DNA of 64,000 nt, taken from contig QHTT01000065.1 in assembly GCA_003220935.1 (NCBI GenBank), forward strand, positions 1 through 64,000, written 5' to 3'. The DNA comes from Gemmatimonadota bacterium. GTDB lineage: Bacteria > Gemmatimonadota > Gemmatimonadetes > Gemmatimonadales > GWC2-71-9. Position 1 is the first letter of the stretch; each line of letters opens with the position of its first letter. This document shows, piece after piece, positions 40,210 through 47,610 of the stretch. The notes beneath the pieces are model-generated. The model worked only from the letters and a program-made list of their open reading frames with translations, did no database searches and was not told where the DNA came from. The translations under genes and the position numbers were made by a program.

Positions 40210-41369
40210 GCCCACACCTCCTTCAGGAAGGAGGTGCCTGCGGCGAGTCGTGCCACGCCGAAATACTCCGCCACGGTCGCCCCCATATCGGCGAACGTCG
40301 GGCGCTCGCCCAGGCGCTGGGCGCGCACCCGCGGTCCCAGCGCGAGGATCGGCACCGCTTCCCGCGAGTGGTCGGTGGACGGCGTGGTGGGATCGTTGCC
40401 GTGGTCCGCCGTGATAATGATCAGATCGTCCTCCCGCACGCGCCCCTCGAGCCGCGGAATCCAGGCATCGAGCTCCCGCAGCCCCTCATGAAACCCCGCC
40501 ACATCGTTGCGGTGCCCCCACGTCTGGTCGAACTCGATCACGTTCACGAAGATGAACCCGCTCCCGCCCCGGTCGAGCGCCTGCTCGATGAGGCGATAGG
40601 CGTCCCGGTTGGTCGGCGTGTGCTCGCTGGTGATGCCCCGGCCCGCGAACAGGTCGTCGACCTTCCCGATCCCGACCCGCTCGATCCCCACCTCCGCCAG
40701 CCGGTCGAGCAGCGTCGGGCCGACGGGCTCAATCGAGAAGTCCCTGCGGCGCGGTGTCCGCTGGTACGCGCCGGGCGTGCCCGTGAACGGCCGCGCGATC
40801 ACCCGGCTCACGGCGTGCTCCCCCACCAGCATCCCGCGCGCCACTGCGCACGCCTGGTACAGCTCCTCCAGCGGCACCGTCTCCTCGTGCGCCGCAATCT
40901 GGAAGACCGAGTCCGCGGAGGTGTACACGATCCACTTTCCGGTACGCTGGTGCTCTTTGCCCAGCTCGGCGATGATCGCCGTCCCGGAGGCCGCCTTGTT
41001 GCCCAACCAACCACGGCCAGTACGTCGCGCGAATTCGTCAAGCAGGGTCGTCGGGAAGCCGTTCGGATACGTGCGGAACGGCTTGTCGAGCAGCACGCCG
41101 CAGATCTCCCAGTGCCCGGTGGTCGAGTCCTTTCCCTTGGACTTGGGCAGCGCCACGCCGTACGCGGCGCTCGGCCGGATGCTGCCGCTCAGGCCCCGCA
41201 GCGGCCGGCACAACCCCAGCCCCAGCCGCTCGAGGTTGGGGAGCCTGAGGCCACCCACGGCGCGCGCCACGTTGCCGAGCGTGTCGCTCCCGGCGTCGCC
41301 GTAGGCCGCGGTGTCCGGCGCGGGCCCGATCCCCAGGCCGTCGAGCACGATGATGGCGGCACGTCTCAC
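40206..41369 (-). CDS. deoB: Phosphopentomutase
   Basis: The 387-residue enzyme starts at GTG 41367-41369, overlapping the alr stop. It has [20 protein letters not shown] with the first metal Asp, and [20 protein letters not shown] with the Thr that carries the phosphate and a conserved H-W-E. Later come [20 protein letters not shown] and [20 protein letters not shown] with the two metal-binding H motifs of the alkaline-phosphatase superfamily. It interconverts (deoxy)ribose 1- and 5-phosphate. Adjacent cdd supports nucleoside catabolism. The long open frame upstream of this start belongs to the alr region in another frame. Confidence 0.95.
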   Translation of the reverse strand: MRRAAIIVLDGLGIGPAPDTAAYGDAGSDTLGNVARAVGGLRLPNLERLGLGLCRPLRGLSGSIRPSAAYGVALPKSKGKDSTTGHWEICGVLLDKPFRTYPNGFPTTLLDEFARRTGRGWLGNKAASGTAIIAELGKEHQRTGKWIVYTSADSVFQIAAHEETVPLEELYQACAVARGMLVGEHAVSRVIARPFTGTPGAYQRTPRRRDFSIEPVGPTLLDRLAEVGIERVGIGKVDDLFAGRGITSEHTPTNRDAYRLIEQALDRGGSGFIFVNVIEFDQTWGHRNDVAGFHEGLRELDAWIPRLEGRVREDDLIIITADHGNDPTTPSTDHSREAVPILALGPRVRAQRLGERPTFADMGATVAEYFGVARLAAGTSFLKEVWA

Positions 41370-42463
41370 CGGTAGATGCGCGGCAGCCGGGGCCCGAGTC
41401 CGGTCAAGAACTCGCGCTGCAGCTCGCCACTCCAGGCCGCGAATTGCTCCAGCGTGATTGCGCCGCCCCCCCCGTCTGCCGAGCCGACGAGAGTCGCTAC
41501 GTCCCCCACGGTGGCGGGCCCGTCCCCCACGTCCAGCATCGTCAGATCCATCGTCACGAGGCCGATGATCGGGCAGGGCCGCCCGCGCAATAGCACCTGC
41601 GCCCGGCCCGACGCGCCGAGCGAGCGCCGCAAACCGTCGGCGTAGCCGATGCCGAGCGTCGCGATGGTCGTGTCGCGCGCCGCGGTCCACGACGCGTTGT
41701 AGCTGACGCTGTCGCCGGCGCGCACGCGGCGCACCGCCACCACCCGCGCGCGCACGCTCACCACCGGCTTCCCTTCCGGCAGCCCGACGCCTGGCGAGCC
41801 GCCGTACAGATAGACGCCGGGGCGCACGGCGTCGAATGCGAAGCTGCCGCCCTTCAGCGCCGCGGCGCTGTTGGCGACGTGCAGCAGCGCCGGCCGCCGC
41901 GCCAGTCGCCCCACCGCCAGCCGGAAACGCTCGAGCTGCTGCTCGGCGGAGCCATCGTTGCGCTCGGCCGAGTGGAACTGGGTGTAGCAGCCCTCGAGAT
42001 ACGGCGTGTCGAGGAGGTCGGCGAGCGGCTCGACTTCGTCCCAGCGCACGCCGGAGCGACCCATCCCGGTATCGATCTCGAGGTGGAATGCCCCCCCCCG
42101 CGCGCCACGGGCGATCCAGTCGGCCACGGTGCGGCCGTCTCCCAGTGCTGGCGTGAGCCGCTGCTCGCGGTAGCCGTCGAACAGGTCGTTCCGGGCCGGG
42201 GTGAAAACGAGCACGGGGCGCGTGATGCCGGCGGCGCGCAGCTCGGCGCCCTCCTCGATAGTCGCGACGCCGTAGCCCCACGGGTCGAGCGCTTCCAGCG
42301 CCTGGGAAACAGCAACGGCTCCCACCCCGTACGCGTTCGCCTTGACTACCGGGAGGAGCCGTGTGCCCGCCACGCGTGCGACGGTGCGGGCGTTTTCGAC
42401 GACCGCGGCGAGGTCCACTTCGACCCAGGCGCGCGCGTCGCGCCCGCTCGGAGACGCGTTCAC
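41366..42463 (-). CDS. alr: Alanine racemase
   Basis: The 365-residue product starts at GTG 42461-42463. It reads ARAWVEVDLAAVVENARTVA, then RLLPVVKANAYGVGAVAVSQ with the PLP-binding Lys. FHLEIDTGMGRSGVRWDEV and TQFHSAERNDGSAEQQLERF follow, then SVSYNASWTAARDTTIATLG with the second catalytic residue (Tyr) and IGYADGLRRSL. All active-site motifs are present. It supplies D-alanine for peptidoglycan. It diverges from mazG; the 69-base gap should contain both promoters, though I could not define -35/-10 boxes confidently. Confidence 0.95.
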   Translation of the reverse strand: MNASPSGRDARAWVEVDLAAVVENARTVARVAGTRLLPVVKANAYGVGAVAVSQALEALDPWGYGVATIEEGAELRAAGITRPVLVFTPARNDLFDGYREQRLTPALGDGRTVADWIARGARGGAFHLEIDTGMGRSGVRWDEVEPLADLLDTPYLEGCYTQFHSAERNDGSAEQQLERFRLAVGRLARRPALLHVANSAAALKGGSFAFDAVRPGVYLYGGSPGVGLPEGKPVVSVRARVVAVRRVRAGDSVSYNASWTAARDTTIATLGIGYADGLRRSLGASGRAQVLLRGRPCPIIGLVTMDLTMLDVGDGPATVGDVATLVGSADGGGGAITLEQFAAWSGELQREFLTGLGPRLPRIYR

Positions 42464-42532
42464 AGGCGCGCGAAAGCTACGCGCCGTGATGTGTAAATGC
42501 AAGGCGAAAAAGGGGTTAAACTCCAGGGTACC

Positions 42533-43291
42533 ATGTCCGACTCCGCCCTCGCCCGCGCCCTCGCGCTGGTGCGCGACCTGCGAGCCCGCTGCCCCTGGGA
42601 CCGCGCGCAAACGCCGCAGACACTCCGCCCCTACCTGGTCGAGGAAGTGCTCGAGCTCGATCAGGCCTTGAAGCACGACGCTGCTGCAGCCCTGCGCGAC
42701 GAGCTCGGCGACCTGCTGCTCCACCTCGCGTTCCAGATCGTCATCGGCGAAGAGCGCAAGACGTTGGACGCCGAGTCGGTCACACGCGCGCTGGAAGAGA
42801 AGATGTGGCGGCGGCATCCGCAGCTCTTCGGGCACGCCGAGACGCCGGACCATGACGCCTGGGAACGCGCGAAGCAGAGGGAGAGGGGAGAAGGGAGAGG
42901 TACGCTCGGTGGCTTGCCGCCCACCCTGCCGGCGCTGCTCATGGCCTTCCGGCTGCAGGAACGCGCCGGGGGGGTCGGGTTCGACTGGCCGGACCCGAAC
43001 GGGCCGCTCGCAAAGGTGAAAGAGGAGCTCGGCGAACTCGAACGGGAAACGGGAGAGGGGAAACGGGAAAGGCTAGAAGATGAGATCGGCGATCTGCTGT
43101 TCGCAGTGGTGAATCTCGCGCGCAAGCTCGCCATCGACCCGCGCGCCGCACTCGAGAGGGCGAATGACAAGTTCACGCGGCGGTTCGAGGCGATGGAGCT
43201 GCTCGCCGAGCAGCGCGGCATCGAGATTGGCCGCGCGACGCTCGACGAGCTGGACCGGCTGTGGGACGAGGTGAAGGGTCAGTCCTTGTAA
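42533..43291 (+). CDS. mazG: Nucleoside triphosphate pyrophosphohydrolase MazG
   Basis: The 252-residue protein is read from ATG 42533. It begins SDSALARALALVRDLRARCP, with W-D-R-A-Q-T-P-(Q/H)-T-L-R-P-Y-L-x-E-E as in MazG, and DELGDLLLHLAFQIVIGEER holds the E-x-x-E-x-x-x-D metal site. A second MazG half follows: LAKVKEELGELERETGEGKR and LEDEIGDLLFAVVNLARKLA. It hydrolyses dNTPs or damaged nucleotides to monophosphates. Two stretches (KQRERGEGRG and ERETGEGKRERLE) are encoded by 7-bp GGGAAAC/GGGAGAG repeats. Its last 13 bases overlap the end of rtcB, convergent. Confidence 0.93.
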   Translation: MSDSALARALALVRDLRARCPWDRAQTPQTLRPYLVEEVLELDQALKHDAAAALRDELGDLLLHLAFQIVIGEERKTLDAESVTRALEEKMWRRHPQLFGHAETPDHDAWERAKQRERGEGRGTLGGLPPTLPALLMAFRLQERAGGVGFDWPDPNGPLAKVKEELGELERETGEGKRERLEDEIGDLLFAVVNLARKLAIDPRAALERANDKFTRRFEAMELLAEQRGIEIGRATLDELDRLWDEVKGQSL

Positions 43292-44487
43292 GGATCGAAC
43301 TCCTCCGCCCCCGCCATCACCACGATGAGCGGGCGCAGGACGTGCAGCACCTCGACGGTGGGGCCCTGCGCCGCGAGCACGTCGGGCAGCCGGCGGTACA
43401 CGTGCGGGCTTTCGTCGGTGCCCCCGCCGCGCAGGATCACGTTCTTGCGCTCGACCCACTCGAGCATCATCTCCCGCGAGACGGCCCCAGGCTTGATCAC
43501 CTGCCCACGCCGCGTGCGTTTGCCCGCGGCGGCCGTGCGGCTCATCACACGGCCCGCGCCGTGCACGGTCGAATACAGCGCGCGCGCCTGCAGCTCCCGC
43601 ACAGCAGGATCGTCCGACGCCACGCCCTGGATGATCACCGCGTCGTCCCCCATCGAGCCGCCGACGAAGCCCTTCTGGCCGGGGAACGCGGGCGTCGCAC
43701 CCTTGCGCACCACATAGAAGCGCTCGCCACCGTGCTGTTCCTGCCAGGCGAAGTTGTGGTGGTTGTGCACCAGCTCCAGCTCGCGCCCGCCGAGTAGCGC
43801 CACCACCTTACGCGCCACCCACTCGCGGCCGGCGTAAGCGTAGCGACCGGCCAGGTTCATGAGCTGCCAATAGGCCTCGCCCACCGGCTTGGCAATGTCG
43901 AGCAGGGTCTCGCGCTCCGGGACGCGCTCGCCCCAGGCGCGGTTCTGCCCCAGCGCGAGGAAGCCGTGGGCCACCCCGAAGCCGAAGCCGCGCGAGCCGA
44001 AATGCACGCCGACCCAGACACGGTCCGCCTCGTCGGCAAAGACGTCCACATAGTGGTTGCCGCTGCCCACCGTGCCCAGCTGGTCACGCGCCTTGGCGCG
44101 CAGCCGCTCGCGCTCGTGCTTGCCCGGCACCGCGTCCCACGCCGGATCCTCGAACAGGGGGTCGTCGCTGGGCGCGTCTTCGGCCCGGTTCTTCCGCCCC
44201 ATCCCGAAGGAGACGGCGTCCTGGATGGTGTCCGCCAGCGCGGAGAGGTGCGGGACGAGCTGGGCCCGGGTCAGGTCGGTGCGGATCGCGGCGTTGCCGC
44301 AGGCGATGTCGAACCCCACCCCTACCACCGACACTTGGTTGCGGTACGCGGTCACGCCGCCGATGGGCATGACGTACCCCAAGTGCCCATCCGCCATGAG
44401 CGCGGCGCGCTCGGCCCGACTCGCGACGTCGCGCAGCTGGTCCAGCGTCTTGGGCTCGTGAGTGCCGAAGATCTGCGGCTCGGTCAT
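43279..44487 (-). CDS. rtcB: RNA-splicing ligase RtcB
   Basis: The 402-residue protein starts at ATG 44485-44487. It shows LMADGHLGYVMPIGGVTAYR, then VVGVGFDIACGNAAIRTDL with the conserved D-I-(G/A)-C-G metal motif. QLGTVGSGNHYVDVFADEAD and HFGSRGFGFGVAHGFLALG follow, then VHNHHNFAW, GFVGGSMGDDAVIIQGVAS and YSTVHGAGRVMSRTAA, where the His accepts GMP. RtcB joins RNA 3'-phosphate or 2',3'-cyclic phosphate ends to 5'-OH ends. No archease gene is next to it. The Cys-Gly variant ACGN, where many enzymes have GCGM, places it in a divergent RtcB subgroup. Confidence 0.92.
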   Translation of the reverse strand: MTEPQIFGTHEPKTLDQLRDVASRAERAALMADGHLGYVMPIGGVTAYRNQVSVVGVGFDIACGNAAIRTDLTRAQLVPHLSALADTIQDAVSFGMGRKNRAEDAPSDDPLFEDPAWDAVPGKHERERLRAKARDQLGTVGSGNHYVDVFADEADRVWVGVHFGSRGFGFGVAHGFLALGQNRAWGERVPERETLLDIAKPVGEAYWQLMNLAGRYAYAGREWVARKVVALLGGRELELVHNHHNFAWQEQHGGERFYVVRKGATPAFPGQKGFVGGSMGDDAVIIQGVASDDPAVRELQARALYSTVHGAGRVMSRTAAAGKRTRRGQVIKPGAVSREMMLEWVERKNVILRGGGTDESPHVYRRLPDVLAAQGPTVEVLHVLRPLIVVMAGAEEFDPYKD

Positions 44488-44532
44488 GCTTCCTCCATCA
44501 TATACTCAGTCCTTCTCTCTCGCAGGGCGGGC

Positions 44533-44567
44533 CTGTCATCCTGAGCGCCGCAGGCGCGAAGGATCTC
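44533..44567. repeat. Widespread short repeat next to asnS stop
   Basis: The sequence TGTCATCCTGAGCGCCGCAG and the following GCGCGAAGGATCTC is an imperfect hairpin. It belongs to a type of short intergenic repeat with a TCATCCTGAGC...GAAGGATCT layout seen in many unrelated bacterial genomes. Its end touches the asnS stop (44566). It could act as a transcript end signal, but there is no poly-T run. Seen once in this window. Confidence 0.5.
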
Positions 44568-45870
44568 ACGGCCACAGCTTGTACAGCGTCCGCGGAAACG
44601 CGATCGCCTCGCGCACGTGCGGGATCCCGCAGATCCACGCCACCGTTCGCTCGACGCCGAGCCCGAACCCGGCGTGCACGAAGGTGCCGTACTTCCGGAG
44701 ATCCAGATACCAGCTGTAGGCCTCTTCGGGAAGCTGCTCCGCCCGGATGCGCGCCAGCAGCTTGTCGTAGTCGTCCTCGCGCTGGCTCCCGCCGATGATC
44801 TCCCCGTACCCCTCGGGCGCCAGCATGTCGTTGTTCAACACGGTGCGGGGGTCGGCGGGGTTTTCCTTCATGTAGAAGGCCTTGACGACCCGAGGGTAGT
44901 TGTAGACCAGTACCGGGCGGTCGTACTGCTTCGCCAGCAGCGTCTCCTCGTCGCCCCCGATGTCCTGGCCCCAGACGATATCACTGCCCAACGCCTTGAG
45001 CTTTTCCACCGCGTCGGTGTAGGAAACCCGGGGAAACGGCGGCCGGATGCGCTCGAGGGGCGCCGTGTCGCGCTCCAGCTCGGCCAACTCGGTCTTCCGC
45101 CGCTCGAGCGCGCGCGCCACGATAGAGGCGACGAATTCCTCCTGGAGCTTCATATTGGCGTCGGAGTCGTTCCAGGCGACCTCGGGCTCGACCATCCAGA
45201 ATTCGGTGAGGTGGCGTCGCGTCTTGGATTTCTCGGCGCGGAACGTGGGCCCGAAGCAGTACACCTTGCCGAGCGCTGCCGCTGCCGCTTCGACGTAGAG
45301 CTGCCCCGTCTGCGCGAGGTACGCCGTGCCCAGGTCGAAGTACTCGGTGGCAAACAGGTGGCCCGCGGCTTCGCCGATCGCGCCGGTGAGGATCGGCGTG
45401 TCGACCAGCACGAAGTTGCGCTCGTAGAAGAAGTCGCGGATCGCCTGGATCACCTCGTGGCGCACGCGGGCGATCGCCACTTGGCGACGGCTGCGTAGCC
45501 ACAGGTGTCGGTGCTCGAACAGGAACGCGGTGCCGTGCTCTTTCGGGGTGATGGGGAAGTCGGGGCTCGGCCCGAGGATCGTCAGGTCGGCGGCCGTGAG
45601 CTCGACACCCCCCCCTCCCGGTGCGCGCGGGTCCGCACGCACCGTGCCCGTCACCTCAAGCGACGTCTCCTGGGTGAGCTTCCCGAACGCGTCCCAGGCG
45701 GCGTCGGAAACGTCTTTCTTGGACAGGACCGCTTGCAGATAGCCCGTGCCGTCGCGCAGCACCACGAAGGCGATCTTGCCGCTCGAGCGCGTGGTCATCA
45801 CCCATCCTCGCACGGCGACCCTCTGGCCTACCAGCTGCGGCAGCGCTTCGATGCGATGAGCGTTAGGCAT
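44566..45870 (-). CDS. asnS: Asparaginyl-tRNA synthetase
   Basis: The 434-residue class II synthetase starts at ATG 45868-45870. The anticodon-binding OB fold opens with LVGQRVAVRGWVMTTRSSGK and IAFVVLRDGTGYLQAVLSKK. The catalytic part contains FLFEHRHLWLRSRRQVAIAR, TPILTGAIGEAAGHLFATEY, YCFGPTFRAEKSKTRRHLTE with FWMVEPE (motif 2), and GFGLGVERTVAWICGIPHVR (motif 3). F-R-A-E-K-S-K-T-R-R-H-L-T-E-F-W-M is specific for AsnRS rather than AspRS. It charges tRNA-Asn directly. Confidence 0.95.
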   Translation of the reverse strand: MPNAHRIEALPQLVGQRVAVRGWVMTTRSSGKIAFVVLRDGTGYLQAVLSKKDVSDAAWDAFGKLTQETSLEVTGTVRADPRAPGGGGVELTAADLTILGPSPDFPITPKEHGTAFLFEHRHLWLRSRRQVAIARVRHEVIQAIRDFFYERNFVLVDTPILTGAIGEAAGHLFATEYFDLGTAYLAQTGQLYVEAAAAALGKVYCFGPTFRAEKSKTRRHLTEFWMVEPEVAWNDSDANMKLQEEFVASIVARALERRKTELAELERDTAPLERIRPPFPRVSYTDAVEKLKALGSDIVWGQDIGGDEETLLAKQYDRPVLVYNYPRVVKAFYMKENPADPRTVLNNDMLAPEGYGEIIGGSQREDDYDKLLARIRAEQLPEEAYSWYLDLRKYGTFVHAGFGLGVERTVAWICGIPHVREAIAFPRTLYKLWP

Positions 45871-46998
45871 AGGCGCGGCATACTAGTGGCGGGGTTTTGG
45901 GCTGTCAACGCGATGGCGTGCGCCTCGTCGTACGTCCCGCCCGCGAAGCTCGGCCCGCCGCGCCAGGAGACGAGCTGGCCCGCGTACCTGGGCACGCCCC
46001 GGCACGACGCCTGCGTCGCGGAGTCGCTCAACGCCGACCCACGGCCGCTGTGGCACACCGGCGTCGGCCGGGCGGTCCGCGGCAGTCCCGCCCTGGGCGA
46101 AAGCGTGATCGTCGTCGGCGTCGCCGACCGCGTCGTGGCGCTGCTCGACCGCGCCACCGGCCAAGCGCTGTGGCGCGCCCGCGTCGGCGGCACGATCCAC
46201 GGAGGCCCGCTCCTCGACGGAGACCGCATCTACGTCGCGACCGAAGCGACGCCTGACGCGCGCGTCTACGCCCTTCGGCTGCGCGACGGGCAGACGGTGT
46301 GGAGCACCAAGACCGAGAGCATCGTGGCGCCGCTCGCCTTGGACGGCGACACGCTGTACGCGGCGACCGAGACCGGCACCGTGCTGCGACTCGAGACCGA
46401 AGCGGGGAAGGTCGTGTGGCGCCGGCGACTGGGCGGCGGGGCCCGCGCAGCCCCGGTCCCCGCGCGGGACGGCGTCGTCGTCGCCACGACTGCCGACACT
46501 GTGTACCTGCTGGAGCGCGCGACGGGCCAGGTGCGCGGGCGGCTCCCCACCCCCGGTGCCGTGGTCGCAGCGCCGGCGCTCGACGGCGCGCGGCTCTACG
46601 CCGCCACGACCGCCGGCCGGATGCTGGCGATCGAGCTGCCCGCGCTGCGCGTGGCCTGGGATCTACCCGCCGGGGACGCGGTGTTCGGCGCTCCCGTCGT
46701 GGCGCATGACACGGTGTACGTGCTGGCGCGCAACGGTACACTGTGGCTTGTCCCGAAGGACCGCCCGGCCGAGGGGCGCAGCTTCGCGCTGGGCATCACG
46801 GCGACGGCGGGACCGATGCCGGTCGCGTCCGGCGTGCTGGTCGCGAGCGTCAGTGGCGAGGTGCTGCTCGTCGACCGGCGATCCGGCGCCATCCTGTGGC
46901 GCATCGAGCTCGACGGGCCCATCGAGCAGCCGCCCCTGGTGCGGGACCGGCAACTGGTGATCGTCGCCGGCCGCGGCGACATTCAGGCGTACCGATGA
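45856..46998 (+). CDS. PQQ-type beta-propeller lipoprotein (BamB-like)
   Basis: The 380-residue protein is read from ATG 45856, which overlaps the 5' end of the divergent asnS by 15 bases; a GTG at 45886 would avoid this but gives a poor leader. The leader RRGILVAGFWAVNAMACASS has a lipobox Cys. The propeller blades repeat 'G-x-x-V-x-x-L-D-x-x-T-G-x-x-x-W': VVALLDRATGQALWRARVGG, VYALRLRDGQTVWSTKTESI and EVLLVDRRSGAILWRIELDG. The fold is that of BamB and PQQ-binding-like repeats; no quinoprotein residues are evident. It could assist outer-membrane assembly. Confidence 0.75.
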   Translation: MSVRHRRGILVAGFWAVNAMACASSYVPPAKLGPPRQETSWPAYLGTPRHDACVAESLNADPRPLWHTGVGRAVRGSPALGESVIVVGVADRVVALLDRATGQALWRARVGGTIHGGPLLDGDRIYVATEATPDARVYALRLRDGQTVWSTKTESIVAPLALDGDTLYAATETGTVLRLETEAGKVVWRRRLGGGARAAPVPARDGVVVATTADTVYLLERATGQVRGRLPTPGAVVAAPALDGARLYAATTAGRMLAIELPALRVAWDLPAGDAVFGAPVVAHDTVYVLARNGTLWLVPKDRPAEGRSFALGITATAGPMPVASGVLVASVSGEVLLVDRRSGAILWRIELDGPIEQPPLVRDRQLVIVAGRGDIQAYR

Positions 46999-47522
46999 GA
47001 CGAACGGTTTGCCTGCTGGGCGGCCTAGCGCTGCTAACTCCGATGCGCCTACCAGCGCAGGAGACCGACAGCGTTCCACGTCACTCGTCACACGTCGCAA
47101 GTAGATCCCGTGGAACGTGGAACGTGGGACGTGCGACGGTTCATTGGGGAAAATGGCTCGCCGCCGGCAGCGCCGTCGCGTTCACGGTGATGGGCGCGCA
47201 CGAGCACAGCCGCTCGAACCGCGAGTTCAGCCAGCTGCTCACGCTGTGTCGCGCCAACAACAACGACTGCCTGCTCGGCACGGACGGTACCTACCTGAAC
47301 CCCGCCGCGGAGCAGCTGTACCAGGTATCTCTCCACTTCGACCGTCGCGCCCGAGTGCGCCTGCTCGCCGGTCAGGCGACGCTGCTGGTCGCCGCGGGGC
47401 TGTTCATCGCCGACCTGACCCGACAGGCGGGAGGGCCGGCGAATAAGCCGCTCAGTCCGCTGGAGGTTTCGGAGGACGCACGAGCCGGCGTTGCGCGCGT
47501 CGGGCTGCGAATCACCTTCTAA
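46995..47522 (+). CDS. Hypothetical membrane protein coupled to the propeller gene
   Basis: The ATG at 46995 overlaps the propeller gene stop as ATGA. The 175-residue product has a signal peptide (VCLLGGLALLTPMRLPAQET), a repeat-derived insert (SSHVASRSRGTWNVGRATVH) and two membrane helices, WLAAGSAVAFTVMGAHEHSR and LLAGQATLLVAAGLFIADLT. Between them lies LLTLCRANNNDCLLGTDGTY with a likely disulfide. Families with the central 'L-C-x(5)-C-x-x-(G/L)-x-(N/D)-G-x-Y' in this spacing are common in this sort of genome, without known function. It may help fold or anchor the propeller. Confidence 0.6.
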   Translation: MRRTVCLLGGLALLTPMRLPAQETDSVPRHSSHVASRSRGTWNVGRATVHWGKWLAAGSAVAFTVMGAHEHSRSNREFSQLLTLCRANNNDCLLGTDGTYLNPAAEQLYQVSLHFDRRARVRLLAGQATLLVAAGLFIADLTRQAGGPANKPLSPLEVSEDARAGVARVGLRITF

Positions 47523-47610
47523 CGCGGAACGCGGAACAGAAGGTGAGAGGTCGTGCGGCACGACGCACACCCTGTTGTTCCGCGTTCCGACTTCCACGTT
47601 CCGCGTTGGA
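47523..47610. repeat. Inverted 7-bp repeat block between converging genes
   Basis: The gap holds (GCGGAAC)-type heptamers at its start and (GTTCCGC)-type heptamers at its end, so the two sides can pair across about 30 bases. It lies between the plus-strand membrane gene and recG, which converge here. The structure could act as a bidirectional terminator; no T-run is visible. Confidence 0.6.

Noticed and set aside
45861-45867. GTTAGGC, identical to an attC core
   Set aside because: It lies at the start of two divergent housekeeping genes with no arm sequences on either side; a chance 7-mer.
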